Positions 28,617-38,544 of a stretch of DNA of 64,000 nt are shown piece by piece. The stretch covers positions 4,154,001 through 4,218,000 of the forward strand of contig NZ_CDGG01000001.1 of the NCBI RefSeq assembly GCF_000821065.1. The letters run 5' to 3'. The position numbers and the translations under genes are program-made. The notes beneath the pieces are model-generated. The model was not told where the DNA came from. It was given only the letters and a program-made list of their open reading frames with translations, and made no database searches. Origin of the DNA: Oceanobacillus oncorhynchi. GTDB taxonomy: Bacteria > Bacillota > Bacilli > Bacillales > Amphibacillaceae. The number at the start of each line of letters is the position of its first letter. Within the stretch, counting starts at the first letter, position 1.

Positions 28617-30488
28617 ATCGAGTAGAGGGAAAAGCTAAATAACTTTTCGCCCCTCTCACACCACCAGTACATACGGTTCCGTATACGGCGGTTCAATTTA
28701 TATTTCAGTGTGTACTTTTAGATAACGGTCTAAGGCAAAGGGGATACCTCTTTGCTTTAGTCTTTTATTAGACAATGCTCTCTGAACAACTTTCGACAAC
28801 CCAGTAAATCGGAAACCTTTCCTACAATAGGTTAGCCCCTTGGCTTCTTCCTTTGGTATACCAAGTTGTATGAGAGATTTAATTCTCTTTTTGTTGTTCT
28901 TCCATTGTTTCCAGATAATTACTCTTATTCTGGAGCGCAACTTCGCATCTATAGACTCTAAAACGCTCTTCATATTAGCTACCCTAAAATAGTTGACCCA
29001 ACCATACATGACCTGTTTTAACTTGATGATTCTGTCGTTTAAGGAAATACTCCAATTTCGCTTTGTTAATCGGCGCAGTTTCCTTTGGAATTTTTGAACC
29101 GACGTTTTACTGGGTCTCGGTTGAAATTTCCTCTTATTTGAGTCATAGTAAAAACCAAAGCCTAGAAATGTTGTTTTCGTAGGGCGTGAGATTTTACTTT
29201 TCTCCATATTTACCTTTAGCCCCAGTTTCTCTTCGATAAATGTTGTAATGGAAGTAAGAACTCTATTTGCCGCCTTTTCACTTTTGACAAAGATAAGGCT
29301 ATCGTCTGCGTATCTTACGAAACGCAGACCTCTTGCCTCCAGTTCCTTATCTAACTCATTCAACATAATGTTACTTAGAAGTGGACTAAGGTTGCCTCCC
29401 TGTGGGGTTCCTATAGTTGTATCTTCATATTTCCCATCGACCATCACACCACTTACGAGGTATTTTCGTATCAGAGAAATGACATCACCATCTTTGATTG
29501 TGTGCGAGATTATTCGCATTAACTTATCATGATGGACAGTATCGAAAAATCGTTCCAGGTCAATATCCACTAACCACTGGTATCCGTCATTGATATATTC
29601 CAATACTTGCGTGATTGCCATTTCGCAACTTCTTCTTGGTCTGAAACCATAACTGTAGTCACTGAATTGTTTTTCAAATATCGGGCTGAGCACTTGACTA
29701 ATTGCCTGTTGGACAACTCTGTCAACCACTGTTGGAATACCCAATTTGCGCATCTTTCCATTTTCTTTCGGAATTTCTACGCGCAGTGCTGGCATTGGTT
29801 TGTATTTTCTTTTCTGGATTTGCGTTCGCAATTCCTCTTTGTGTTTCCTTAGGTATGCTTTCAGTTCATTTACTGTTACGCCGTCTACCCCACCTGCACC
29901 TTTGTTTCGGTACACTCGAAGATAGGCTTCGTTCATATTTTGATCGCTTAAAATCTTTTCTAAAATTTCCACACTCGTTTCTTCCTTTCCTTTCATGTGA
30001 CGGAGAACACTTCTATTTTGACTATCCTCTGAGATACGCTCATACTTTCATCATTAACACATTCAGAAGTTTATTCTTCGTGCATTCATGGCGTAGAAAC
30101 ACTATAAATTGTTCAGCCCTTCATGATTTTCATCACTACTACGGCATCGGCTGACTTCTCACGATAAACCTTTTTCGACCAGCTTTCTTTTTAGGGGACT
30201 CCTCAGCTGTCCGTGAGACCTCCCAGGGTAAGACAACTATCTTTCCTCTTTTACTCGCCTAATTTACTCTGCAGGGTTACGCACATCTTTTGGATTTTGA
30301 CTTGTTATGGAGCCTTATCCGCCTACAGAGCCTTCGTATCAGATTTCTGTCCGTCGAGCCAAGATTTTGATACACGCTTCCTTCAGCCTTTACCTCACGA
30401 TAAATGCTTTGCGCTTCTCTAGTGGTTGGTCGATGTGTACCTCCACAGTGGATTTCCACCACCTAGATAGTCGCCATGCCTGGCGCAC
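28617..30488 (-). mobile_element. Group II intron, bacterial class C, full length
   Basis: About 1.87 kb. The 5' end reads GTGCGCC on the minus strand (from 30488). Domain V (28660-28694) starts GAACCGCCGTATACGG and closes GTGGTG-like, directly after the stop codon of the reverse transcriptase; domain VI has GAGGGG/CCCTC arms and the intron ends near CTACTCGAT (28617). The 5' exon is the T-tract of the rny terminator, the usual target of class C introns. The class is best known from the Oceanobacillus iheyensis intron. Exact ends are assigned by analogy. Confidence 0.85.
28698..29996 (-). CDS. ltrA: Group II intron reverse transcriptase/maturase
   Basis: 432 residues. Reverse transcriptase with RKLGIPTVVDRVVQQAI (about 83), SYGFRPRRSC (about 115), VDIDLERFFDTV (about 133, catalytic Asp), TPQGGNLSPLLSNI (about 197) and YADD (229-232). 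A maturase/GIIM region follows (about 310-400, LNDRIIKLKQVMYGWVNYFR). There is no C-terminal H-N-H endonuclease domain, as in class C. No frameshift or stop, so it may be active. Confidence 0.93.
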   Translation of the reverse strand: MKGKEETSVEILEKILSDQNMNEAYLRVYRNKGAGGVDGVTVNELKAYLRKHKEELRTQIQKRKYKPMPALRVEIPKENGKMRKLGIPTVVDRVVQQAISQVLSPIFEKQFSDYSYGFRPRRSCEMAITQVLEYINDGYQWLVDIDLERFFDTVHHDKLMRIISHTIKDGDVISLIRKYLVSGVMVDGKYEDTTIGTPQGGNLSPLLSNIMLNELDKELEARGLRFVRYADDSLIFVKSEKAANRVLTSITTFIEEKLGLKVNMEKSKISRPTKTTFLGFGFYYDSNKRKFQPRPSKTSVQKFQRKLRRLTKRNWSISLNDRIIKLKQVMYGWVNYFRVANMKSVLESIDAKLRSRIRVIIWKQWKNNKKRIKSLIQLGIPKEEAKGLTYCRKGFRFTGLSKVVQRALSNKRLKQRGIPFALDRYLKVHTEI

Positions 30489-30490
30489 AT

Positions 30491-30521
30491 AAAAAAACAA
30501 AGGCGACATCTGCCGCCCTTG
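30491..30521 (-). terminator. Terminator of rny, used as intron insertion site
   Basis: On the minus strand CAAGGGCGGC and GTCGCCTTTG (with G-U pairs) are followed by TTTTTTT. The intron begins two bases beyond. Confidence 0.85.
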
Positions 30522-30523
30522 CT

Positions 30524-32086
30524 TTATTTTGCGTATTCAACTGCTCTTGTTTCCCGAATAACCGTAATCTTAATATGTCCAGGGTAGTCGAGCTCCCCTT
30601 CAATACGTTTTCTGATATCACGTGCAATTCTCGCTGATTCCATGTCATCAATATCATCAGGACGAACCATGATACGAATTTCACGACCGGCTTGGATGGC
30701 AAATGACTTCTCTACGCCTTCAAACGACTCAGATATCTCTTCTAATTTTTCTAAACGCTTGATATAATTCTCAAGGGTTTCGCTTCGAGCTCCCGGTCTG
30801 GCGGCAGAAAGTGCATCTGCAGCTGCAACTAATACAGCTATAACAGAGGTTGCCTCCTCATCTCCATGGTGGGAAGCAATTGAATTAATAACCACTTCTG
30901 GTTCTTTGTATTTCATTGCTAATTCTTTACCAATTTCAACATGACTGCCTTCTACTTCATGATCAATCGCTTTTCCGATATCATGCAGCAGACCAGCTCT
31001 TTTAGCAAGATTTATATCTTCTCCTAATTCCGCTGCCAGCAGTCCTGACAAGTAAGCAACTTCCATTGAGTGCTTCAAGACATTTTGACCGTAGCTTGTA
31101 CGATATTTTAAACGACCTAGAATCTTCACAAGATCCGGATGTAATCCGTGGATACCAACTTCAAATGTTGTCTCCTCGCCCACTTCACGTATATATTCGT
31201 CAACATCACGTCTCGATTTTTCAACCATTTCCTCAATACGCGCAGGGTGGATTCTGCCATCTTGTACAAGTCTTTCTAACGCCATTCGTGCGATTTCACG
31301 CCGTATTGGGTCAAAACCGGATAGAATAACCGCTTCAGGTGTATCATCAATAATTAAATCAATTCCTGTCAATGTTTCTAAGGTACGGATATTTCGGCCT
31401 TCCCGTCCAATAATACGGCCTTTCATCTCATCATTCGGCAAATTCACAACAGAAACCGTAGTTTCAGCAACGTGGTCAGCTGCGCATCTTTGCAGTGCAA
31501 GCGATAAGATATTTTTTGCTTTCTTATCAGCTTCCTCATTCGCACGATTTTCAGCTTCTTTAATCATGACTGCTGATTCATGCTGTACTTCTTTTTCGAT
31601 GCGCTCTAAAATAACTTGTCTCGCCTGCTCGGTTGTATATCCTGAAATGCGCTCAAGCTCAGCTTGCTGCTCGTCTTTCATAGCTTCCACTTTGCTTTTC
31701 ATTTCTTCCATTTGTTGTTGTTGTTCCACAAGAGTTTGTTCTTTCTGTTCGAGCAGAACCTCACGTTTGTCTAATGTTTCACCTTTTCTGTCCAGATTTT
31801 CTTCTTTTTGCATCAGACGATTTTCTTGCTTCTGAGCTTCCATACGACGCTCACGAATCTCATCTTCGGCTTGGCTCCGAAGCTGATGATTCTCATCTTT
31901 TGCTTCTAGAAGCGCCTCTTTCTTAGCAGTATCTGCATTTCTGCGTGCTTCTTCCATAATTTGTTTCGCTAAGGTTTCCGCACTAGAAATTTTAGCTTCT
32001 GCAATAGATTTACGTACCAGATAACCAACAACAAATACGACGACTAGAGCAAGCAAAATGGAGATGATAATAATCACAGTGTTCAT
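30524..32086 (-). CDS. rny: Ribonuclease Y
   Basis: 520 residues. N-terminal membrane helix (about residues 2-23), a long Glu/Lys/Gln-rich coiled coil (about 30-180), a KH domain ([15 protein letters not shown], about 216) and an HD domain with [10 protein letters not shown] (about 365) and SHHGDEE. Membrane-bound endoribonuclease that starts mRNA decay; partner of the RicAFT complex. Length equals the B. subtilis enzyme. Confidence 0.97.
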   Translation of the reverse strand: MNTVIIIISILLALVVVFVVGYLVRKSIAEAKISSAETLAKQIMEEARRNADTAKKEALLEAKDENHQLRSQAEDEIRERRMEAQKQENRLMQKEENLDRKGETLDKREVLLEQKEQTLVEQQQQMEEMKSKVEAMKDEQQAELERISGYTTEQARQVILERIEKEVQHESAVMIKEAENRANEEADKKAKNILSLALQRCAADHVAETTVSVVNLPNDEMKGRIIGREGRNIRTLETLTGIDLIIDDTPEAVILSGFDPIRREIARMALERLVQDGRIHPARIEEMVEKSRRDVDEYIREVGEETTFEVGIHGLHPDLVKILGRLKYRTSYGQNVLKHSMEVAYLSGLLAAELGEDINLAKRAGLLHDIGKAIDHEVEGSHVEIGKELAMKYKEPEVVINSIASHHGDEEATSVIAVLVAAADALSAARPGARSETLENYIKRLEKLEEISESFEGVEKSFAIQAGREIRIMVRPDDIDDMESARIARDIRKRIEGELDYPGHIKITVIRETRAVEYAK

Positions 32087-32315
32087 AACTTCACCTCCTA
32101 TTGCCTATAAAATTGTAAATTGCGTATTTGTCGGCATATCACATTTTCAAATGCATAAAATAAAGGTAATTTCATAATACAAATTATAAAATTATACACT
32201 ATTAATATTAATTCTCACAAGCTTGAATGTCAAGGAACTCCCGATATAAATTATAATATATTGGAAATCTTGATAAATCATCTGCGTACATACTGAATAT
32301 GTATTTTAGAAGATA

Positions 32316-32349
32316 CTAAAAAACCATAGCACTGACTATGGTTTTTTAG
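32316..32349 (-). terminator. Terminator after recA
   Basis: AAAAAACCATAG and CTATGGTTTTTT arms around a short loop; T-rich on both strands. Confidence 0.9.
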
Positions 32350-32355
32350 TTTATA

Positions 32356-33399
32356 TTAAAGGTCCAGACTTTCTTGCTCTTCTTTTGATTTTTCTTCACT
32401 TTGTTCCGGCTCTTTGTCCAGTTCATAGTGATCACGGATGGTCTTGCTGATTTCTTCAAATACTTCTTCATTTTCTTTCAGGTATTGTTTTGCATTTTCT
32501 CTGCCCTGACCTAACCGTTCTCCATTATAAGAATACCAGGCACCGCTTTTTTGTACGATATCAAGGTCTGAACCAATATCCAGAACTTCCCCTTCTTTTG
32601 AAATGCCCTTGCCATACATAATATCTACTTCTGCCTGCTTAAATGGAGGCGCTACTTTGTTTTTTACAACCTTAATACGGGCTTTATTCCCTACAGCGTC
32701 ATTGCCGATTTTAAGGGTTTCAGCACGGCGCACTTCCAGTCTCACAGAGGAATAGAATTTTAACGCACGGCCGCCGGGAGTTGTTTCCGGATTCCCGAAC
32801 ATCACGCCTACTTTTTCACGAATCTGATTGATGAAGATAGCTGTTGTTTTCGATTTATTGATTGCTCCTGAAAGCTTACGGAGTGCCTGTGACATTAACC
32901 GGGCCTGCAAGCCGACATGAGAATCTCCCATTTCCCCTTCAATCTCTGCCTTCGGTACAAGTGCTGCTACAGAATCGACGACAACAATATCTACTGCGCC
33001 GCTTCGTACAAGTGCTTCAGCAATTTCTAAAGCCTGTTCCCCTGTATCTGGCTGTGATAATAAAAGCTCATCAATATTCACACCAAGCGCTCTTGCATAA
33101 ACAGGATCAAGTGCATGCTCTGCATCAATAAAAGCAGCCTGCCCGCCCTGTTTTTGCGCCTCTGCAATAGCATGGAGCGCTACTGTTGTTTTACCGGAAG
33201 ATTCCGGACCATATATTTCTACTACTCTTCCTTTTGGATATCCACCAATTCCAAGGGATACATCCAAAGCCAGCGATCCGCTTGGAATCGTAGCAATCTT
33301 CGGTATTTCATTCTCTCCCATTTTCATAATGGAACCTTTACCAAATTGCTTCTCTATTTGTCTTAAAGCCATATCTAAAGCTTGTTGTTTATCACTCAC
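32356..33399 (-). CDS. recA: Recombinase RecA
   Basis: 347 residues. Walker [10 protein letters not shown] (64-72), Walker [12 protein letters not shown] (about 138), the L1/L2 loops ([10 protein letters not shown], and [22 protein letters not shown] region near 190-210), and an acidic C-terminal tail ([14 protein letters not shown]). Forms the nucleoprotein filament for strand exchange and triggers LexA self-cleavage. A LexA box lies in its promoter region. Followed by its own terminator. Confidence 0.98.
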   Translation of the reverse strand: MSDKQQALDMALRQIEKQFGKGSIMKMGENEIPKIATIPSGSLALDVSLGIGGYPKGRVVEIYGPESSGKTTVALHAIAEAQKQGGQAAFIDAEHALDPVYARALGVNIDELLLSQPDTGEQALEIAEALVRSGAVDIVVVDSVAALVPKAEIEGEMGDSHVGLQARLMSQALRKLSGAINKSKTTAIFINQIREKVGVMFGNPETTPGGRALKFYSSVRLEVRRAETLKIGNDAVGNKARIKVVKNKVAPPFKQAEVDIMYGKGISKEGEVLDIGSDLDIVQKSGAWYSYNGERLGQGRENAKQYLKENEEVFEEISKTIRDHYELDKEPEQSEEKSKEEQESLDL

Positions 33400-33429
33400 C
33401 GAAAATTCCTCCTTTATCTATCTGTATCC

Positions 33430-33458
33430 ATCATACAATGATTTCATCAATTTAACAA
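33430..33458 (-). promoter_or_regulatory. SigA promoter of recA
   Basis: On the minus strand TTGTTA (33453-33458), exactly 17 bases, then TATGAT (33430-33435), about 30 bases upstream of the recA start. Confidence 0.65.
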
Positions 33459-33467
33459 GCAAAAAGA

Positions 33468-33481
33468 CGAATAAATGTTCT
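33468..33481. promoter_or_regulatory. LexA (SOS) box of recA
   Basis: CGAATAAATGTTCT matches the Bacillus LexA consensus CGAAC-RNRY-GTTYC at 12 of 14 positions and lies ten bases upstream of the recA -35 hexamer. Confidence 0.7.
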
Positions 33482-33597
33482 TATATTTTCAAGACAGAAT
33501 TTGCCTTAAAATTTAAAATCACTTGTAAAAACGTATTAAAAAAGGAAATCTCTAAGTCAGGTAAGGGTTAATTATTAAAACTTCCTTTTTTAAACTT

Positions 33598-34845
33598 TTA
33601 TTTCAAATATTGATATAATAATTCAAACCCTTTTAAAGCAGCTCTTTCACGAATATTATTACGGTTGCCTGATAAAAGAATAGAACTTGATTCCACTATT
33701 TTCCCCTCATCGTAAATGGCAATATAAACTTGTCCGACCGGCTTTTCTTCCTGCGTTTCCGGACCAGCGACTCCGGTGAAGGAAATAGCGGTAGGTGTAT
33801 TTAATTTCGTGGCAGCCTGCTCTGCCATTGCTTCGGCACATTCCTTGCTTACGACCCCATATTCCGAAATCCATTCCGGCGTCAAGCCCAATAAAGCTTC
33901 TTTTGCTGCTGTCTGATACGTTACCAGACTGCCGGCAAAGACATTCGATGCTCCAGCCGCCGATACAAGATTGCTAGAGAATAATCCGCCTGTTAAACTT
34001 TCTGCGGCAGCTAATGTTTTTCCTTTTTCTGCCAACAGCTCCATTACTTTATTCTCAATCGTCTGCTCATCCTCACCAAAGCAGTATGCTCCAATACGCG
34101 CTAAAATTTCTTGTTTTTTATCTGCAACCAGTTTTTGTGCCTCAGCCTTCGATGCAGCACTCGCAGTAACCCGGATAACCACTCCTTGGTCTTGTGCCAG
34201 CGGAGCAATCGTCGGATTTGTCTGTTCATGAATCATATCTGTTAATTCATGCTCCAGATTGGATTCGCCGATGCCGATAAATTTCAACACAGTAGATTGA
34301 ATAACCTGCTGTTTACCCGTTAAGTTTTCCAGAAATGGAAATAGCTCTTCTGAAGAAATTTGCTTCATTTCCCGAGGAACGCCCGGCAGAAAGAACCAAT
34401 GCGTATCCTGATAGTCGATATACATTCCCGGAGCCATCCCTGCATTATTTTTTAATACAGTGGCACCTTTGAAAACACGGGCCTGCTTCCGATTATTCGG
34501 TGTCATCGTGCGGTTTCGCTCTTTATAATAGCTTTCTATCTTTTCCATTGTTGTTTTATCTTCTATAATTTCAAGGCCTGTTAATTGTTCAAAGCCTTCC
34601 CGTGTCAGGTCATCTTCCGTCGGTCCCAGCCCGCCAGTAACAATTACAATATCTGAACGTGACTGCGCCAGACGAAATGCCTGTTCAACACGATCTAAAT
34701 TATCTCCCACCACAGTATGGTTATAAACATTTATTCCATACGTAGCCAGCTGCTCCGACAGCCACTGTGCATTTGTATTCGCTATTTGTCCAAGCAATAA
34801 CTCTGTCCCTACTGCAACGATTTCTGCTTGATAATTTTTTGTCAT
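33598..34845 (-). CDS. cinA: Competence/damage-inducible protein CinA
   Basis: 415 residues. N-terminal MoCF-like domain with TGGLGPTEDDLT (about residue 70) and GVPREM (about 155); C-terminal amidase domain (about 255-410) with AAAESLTGGL and SFTGVAGPET. C-terminal domains of this type deamidate nicotinamide mononucleotide; the whole protein is upstream of recA in many Bacilli. Overlaps pgsA by four bases. Confidence 0.94.
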   Translation of the reverse strand: MTKNYQAEIVAVGTELLLGQIANTNAQWLSEQLATYGINVYNHTVVGDNLDRVEQAFRLAQSRSDIVIVTGGLGPTEDDLTREGFEQLTGLEIIEDKTTMEKIESYYKERNRTMTPNNRKQARVFKGATVLKNNAGMAPGMYIDYQDTHWFFLPGVPREMKQISSEELFPFLENLTGKQQVIQSTVLKFIGIGESNLEHELTDMIHEQTNPTIAPLAQDQGVVIRVTASAASKAEAQKLVADKKQEILARIGAYCFGEDEQTIENKVMELLAEKGKTLAAAESLTGGLFSSNLVSAAGASNVFAGSLVTYQTAAKEALLGLTPEWISEYGVVSKECAEAMAEQAATKLNTPTAISFTGVAGPETQEEKPVGQVYIAIYDEGKIVESSSILLSGNRNNIRERAALKGFELLYQYLK

Positions 34846-35420
34846 TTCGAATCCCTCATTATACTCCAGTTTTTAACAAAGTAGTCCACCCCTGAAATGA
34901 TGGTGAATACTAAGGATAGATATAACATAATTGTACCAAATGGAAAATTCATATAAGAAAATGGAAAGTTATGCAATAACAAAGCAGCAATTGCAATCAT
35001 TTGTGTTGCTGTTTTTAATTTGCCCATGCTGCCGGCAGCCATTACGGTTCCCTCGCCTGCTGCAACGAGTCTTAATCCCGTAACAGCAAACTCTCTGCTG
35101 ATAATAATAATAACTACCCAAGCCGGAGCCAGTTCAATTTCTATTAACAAAATGAGAGCCGCCGAAACAAGAAGTTTATCCGCTAAAGGATCCATAAACT
35201 TCCCTAAATTAGTAACTAAGTTATACTTCCTTGCATAGTAGCCATCCACCCAATCTGTGCAGGCTGCAATGATAAAAATCAAGGCCGCCGCAAAGTGGGC
35301 AACAGGCAATTCTGCATTTCCAATATCCCAGCTTCCCCATGGAAACGGAACACTCATCAATATAATAAAAAGAGGTATCATTAAAATACGAGAAAAAGTT
35401 AACTTATTTGGTAAATTCAT
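34842..35420 (-). CDS. pgsA: CDP-diacylglycerol-glycerol-3-phosphate 3-phosphatidyltransferase
   Basis: 192 residues, polytopic membrane enzyme making phosphatidylglycerophosphate, the first committed step to phosphatidylglycerol. The CDP-alcohol phosphatidyltransferase motif is complete: DG at WVDGYYARK (about residue 58) followed by GKFMDPLADK, giving D-G-x2-A-R-x8-G-x3-D-x3-D. ATG start. Confidence 0.95.
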   Translation of the reverse strand: MNLPNKLTFSRILMIPLFIILMSVPFPWGSWDIGNAELPVAHFAAALIFIIAACTDWVDGYYARKYNLVTNLGKFMDPLADKLLVSAALILLIEIELAPAWVVIIIISREFAVTGLRLVAAGEGTVMAAGSMGKLKTATQMIAIAALLLHNFPFSYMNFPFGTIMLYLSLVFTIISGVDYFVKNWSIMRDSK

Positions 35421-35614
35421 TTTACACCCTCCATCAAAAACTTGCTGCGCAGCTTTCCTATACTTTGTTGTTTAACATGTTAGCTGCGTTGACATCCTTC
35501 TTAAAGACCATACCAGAATTATTAGCCCTATCGAAGGATGCATTTATTTTATAATTTCCCAATGGGCAAGAAGTAAACCCTCCTATATAAAAGGAGGGTT
35601 TACTTTTACTCCAA

Positions 35615-36517
35615 TCATTCATTGTTCATCTGTAAATTGATGCGCTGATGGATAGCAGAAGTCGGATACTCGATATCTGTTCCATCGATAGAAATCGTCA
35701 CTGCTGATGAATTACCTATGTTCAACGAAATCGATTCTTCATCAGCTAAATCAATTTCTACAGGAGATGCTTCTGCATCAAAATTCCCGCTAAATAAAGA
35801 TTCATCATCTGTTCCGGTTATTTCCAGCCAGCTGTTCTGTTCATCATCTGCAGATTCCAAAATTAATGTAGCTTCTTCACCAGCACCAGTGACTTCAAGT
35901 TCAGAAGTTGGAGAATTACCTGTTCCTTCTTCAACGACCTCTACGGAGACTTCTTCATTTTCTTCTGTCTCCTCCTCTTCTGCCGATTCATCTTCCGTTC
36001 CACCTTCACTGTCATCTGCATTATCATCCGCAGCGCCATTACCGTCTCCCTCACCGGAATCATCAATAATCATGCCGCCATCGTTGCTGTTTTCTTCCTC
36101 AACTGGTTCCCCGTCACTCGGAGAAGAGCTCTGACGGATGAAAAAGATAGCTACCGCGATAATAGCGATAATCAATAAAACCACAGTTACCGTTGGAATA
36201 ATAGACGAGGAACGTGATTCTTTATCTGATCTGCTTTCTTTTCTCGTTCGCTGTATCCTGCTGTATTGTACATTCTCTTCTTCTGTAGCAGGAAGCTCCT
36301 CTTTATGATCGGTCATGATTTCATCCGGATTAATTCCTACTGCTGTCGCATATTCTTTAATAAATGCACGTGTGTAGAACTTTCCCGGAAGAATATCAAA
36401 GTTGCCTTCTTCAATGGCAACCAAGTATCTTTTTTGAATTTTTGTTTTTTCCTGCAGGCTGTCCAAAGAAATATCCTTCGCCAGCCGTGCCTCTTTCAGC
36501 TTTTCACCAACATCCAT
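35615..36517 (-). CDS. rodZ: Cell-shape protein RodZ (YmfM)
   Basis: 300 residues. Cytoplasmic HTH (about residues 6-70: LKEARLAKDISLDSLQEKT), a basic stretch (RTRKESRSDKESR), one membrane helix (about 105-127), an extremely acidic extracellular linker (about 137-195, nearly all Glu, Asp, Gly and Ser) and a C-terminal DUF4115 beta domain (about 205-295). RodZ links MreB to the membrane in rod-shape control. The acidic linker is longer and more charged than in B. subtilis. Confidence 0.92.
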   Translation of the reverse strand: MDVGEKLKEARLAKDISLDSLQEKTKIQKRYLVAIEEGNFDILPGKFYTRAFIKEYATAVGINPDEIMTDHKEELPATEEENVQYSRIQRTRKESRSDKESRSSSIIPTVTVVLLIIAIIAVAIFFIRQSSSPSDGEPVEEENSNDGGMIIDDSGEGDGNGAADDNADDSEGGTEDESAEEEETEENEEVSVEVVEEGTGNSPTSELEVTGAGEEATLILESADDEQNSWLEITGTDDESLFSGNFDAEASPVEIDLADEESISLNIGNSSAVTISIDGTDIEYPTSAIHQRINLQMNNE

Positions 36518-36818
36518 TTAAAACACCTTCCACCTTTTTAATTAAACTAAGAGAGTATAACTTATTCCGTAAATTTAATCTCAAGCTAGAGATATAACTG
36601 TCTAGCTCCGAGCGCCAAACTTTAGAGATTTCACGTCACGCCCTACGATAAAGAAGACTTAGTGATTGGCAAGCCGGCAGGCGCAGACAGAGCGATAGTC
36701 GCACTTATGCCCCGCGGGTGAAAGTCATCATCGGTTCGTCACCTCACCGTGATTCCTTTATCTCAGTTGTGCCGCTCCAATCTCTACGTTTTTAAACGGG
36801 CGCTCTACGCTTTTCTTT
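36518..36818. other. Intergenic region rodZ-ymfK, filled by a palindromic repeat
   Basis: 301 bases. Apart from the rodZ 5' region the whole gap is taken up by the repeat at 36601-36811; no reading frame of interest. Confidence 0.65.
36601..36811. repeat. Imperfect palindromic intergenic element, about 210 bases
   Basis: The left arm reads TAGCTCCGAGCGCC, then TAGAGATT, then GATAAAG. The complement of the right end gives AGCGTAGAGCGCC, then TAGAGATT, then GATAAAG in the same order. It has no coding sequence. Elements of this kind are common between genes in Bacillaceae. Confidence 0.6.
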
Positions 36819-37604
36819 TTAAAACATCGAGAATCCGTCTTGTCGCAAATCCTCATTTTCTACTGTCTCATAAGTGATTTCTTGATCTTCATGTGTTCTC
36901 AGCTCAATAATGTAATCAAAATCTTGTATGCTGTATTCTGTAGATTGAACGAATATATCTGGATGCTCAATTACTTTAACGGTCGGCAGCTGCATAATCT
37001 CTCTGATAAGCTGCCAATGCTCTTCTTCGTTCATTTTTCTTTTAGAGACAATGCCGTCAATAATGTAGATATTGTCCGAATCGTATTCTCCTTCAATTAA
37101 GTTTTTGCGTACTGTTTGTTTAATCATGGTGCTGGATACAAACAACCACCTTTTGTTTGCACTGACGCTTGCTGCAACGACGGACTCCGTTTTTCCTACT
37201 CTGGGCATCCCTCTTATCCCAATAAGCTTATGCCCTTCCACTTTAAATAATTCAGCCATAAAATCAACTAAAAGTCCAAGCTCATTTCGCACAAAACGGA
37301 TTGTTTTACGGTCTTCATTATCGTGATGAATAAATTTTCCGTGCCGGACGGTAATTTTATCCCGCAGTTTAGGCTTACGAAGCTTATGTACTTTTATTGC
37401 ATCCATTGTTTCTAAAATATATTTAAGTCTTGTTATATTTTCATCATATTTAGACAGGATAAGCATGGCTCTCCGGGAATTTTCAACCCCATTGATCATA
37501 ATAATATTTATTGAAAGCATTCCAAGCAGAGAGGAGATTTCACCTAATAATCCCGGACGATTTTTTAAATTTTCATATTCTAGATACCACTGTGTTCTAT
37601 CCAT
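36819..37604 (-). CDS. ymfK: YmfK family protein (DUF3388) with N-terminal ACT-like part
   Basis: 261 residues. The first 75 residues (WYLEYENLKNRPGLLGEISSLLGM, written here as a block start) resemble an ACT ligand-binding domain; a P-loop-like GIRGMPRVGKTE follows at about residue 129. Function is not established. Its position between ymfJ and rodZ is conserved in Bacillus, where it is a plain conserved hypothetical gene. Confidence 0.82.
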   Translation of the reverse strand: MDRTQWYLEYENLKNRPGLLGEISSLLGMLSINIIMINGVENSRRAMLILSKYDENITRLKYILETMDAIKVHKLRKPKLRDKITVRHGKFIHHDNEDRKTIRFVRNELGLLVDFMAELFKVEGHKLIGIRGMPRVGKTESVVAASVSANKRWLFVSSTMIKQTVRKNLIEGEYDSDNIYIIDGIVSKRKMNEEEHWQLIREIMQLPTVKVIEHPDIFVQSTEYSIQDFDYIIELRTHEDQEITYETVENEDLRQDGFSMF

Positions 37605-37864
37605 TGTAAGCTCCTTTTAGAAGTAGTTTTTTCTGGTCAGGCAACTTATTATGTCATACTATGTACTATCATATCGAAAAATAGATGAACCTTCTATTAT
37701 AATATACCATTTTTTCTATATTTCCTAAACTACTAATCCCTTTTTCTCCATTCATTTTTTGCACTTTGAGAAAATATAATGAATTCAAGGAAAAAAGTAT
37801 AAGCATCATGGTTTTATAACTATCTGTATCAAAATTAATAAAATTCACTAACCTGACAACATTG

Positions 37865-37880
37865 GTAATCGTAGTCCCAT
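37865..37880 (+). repeat. Degenerate copy of the hairpin repeat
   Basis: GTAATCGTAGTCCCAT: loop with one change and the right arm GTCCCA; the left arm is lost. Confidence 0.45.
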
Positions 37881-38027
37881 CCCTGACGTAGAAAATCCTA
37901 CGCCTTTACAGGTTTGGCTTACTCCGTTTTCTTTAACGTTTTTTCAAAATAAAAAAATGAATGATGTTTTTTTACTGCATCGAAATACTTTTTGGCACAA
38001 ATGAAATCCATTTCTCAAAGGATACAC

Positions 38028-38064
38028 AAAAAGAAGCTATATAGATAATCCTATACAGCTCCTC
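38028..38064 (-). terminator. Terminator after ymfJ
   Basis: On the minus strand AGCTGTATAG and CTATATAGCT (one G-U pair) are followed by TCTTTTT. Confidence 0.8.
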
Positions 38065-38082
38065 TTCTTATTATTCATCATT

Positions 38083-38334
38083 TTAATCATGCTTTTGGAC
38101 AAGTTTAATCATCGCGCTGGCAAGAGCTTGCTGCTCTTCTTCAGAAGCTGTGCTCCACAGCTCCTTCAATACCTCTTCTTCCGGTGTTTTTGCATCTACA
38201 CTTTCTGCGAGGTAATCACCGACTTCAGCTGCTAAATTTGTTAACGTATCATGGTTGATACCATTTTCCTCAGCTTGCTGCAAACGTCCTTTTAAAAAGC
38301 CTTTCCATGAATCAAAGTTATCTAATACTGACAT
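38083..38334 (-). CDS. ymfJ: YmfJ family protein (DUF3243)
   Basis: 83 residues, small, soluble and helical: SVLDNFDSWKGFLKGRL at the N-terminus and EEEVLKELWSTASEEEQQALA near the C-terminus. Function unknown. The ATG at 38334 follows GAGGAGG; the open frame continues upstream into unrelated sequence. In the ymfF-ymfK cluster as in Bacillus. Confidence 0.85.
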   Translation of the reverse strand: MSVLDNFDSWKGFLKGRLQQAEENGINHDTLTNLAAEVGDYLAESVDAKTPEEEVLKELWSTASEEEQQALASAMIKLVQKHD

Positions 38335-38544
38335 TTGGCCATGCCTCCTCAAACGTATTCTTGTGCAAATGAAGGATTCCTCCATCTGCCTGCTGGTTAC
38401 TCTGCTGCCAAAGATAAAGCCTTTCAGCCTAAAGCATTACTATAACCCCGCCTGATACGGGCTTTTAAACAGCATGCTCTGTAACTCGCCTTAAGCATCT
38501 TTAGTATTTGAGGAAATGAGGAATTTATACATGTCCATTTGTTC

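Larger units (their letters stand above)
37605..38082. other. Intergenic region ymfK-ymfJ
   Basis: 478 AT-rich bases with no gene. It holds a degraded copy of the hairpin repeat (37865-37880), a small CGTAG/CTACG hairpin just after it, and the ymfJ terminator. Confidence 0.6.

Noticed and set aside
29702..30154. Plus-strand reading frame of 150 codons inside the intron
   Set aside because: It is antisense to the reverse transcriptase and intron RNA domains, without ribosome site or known relatives.
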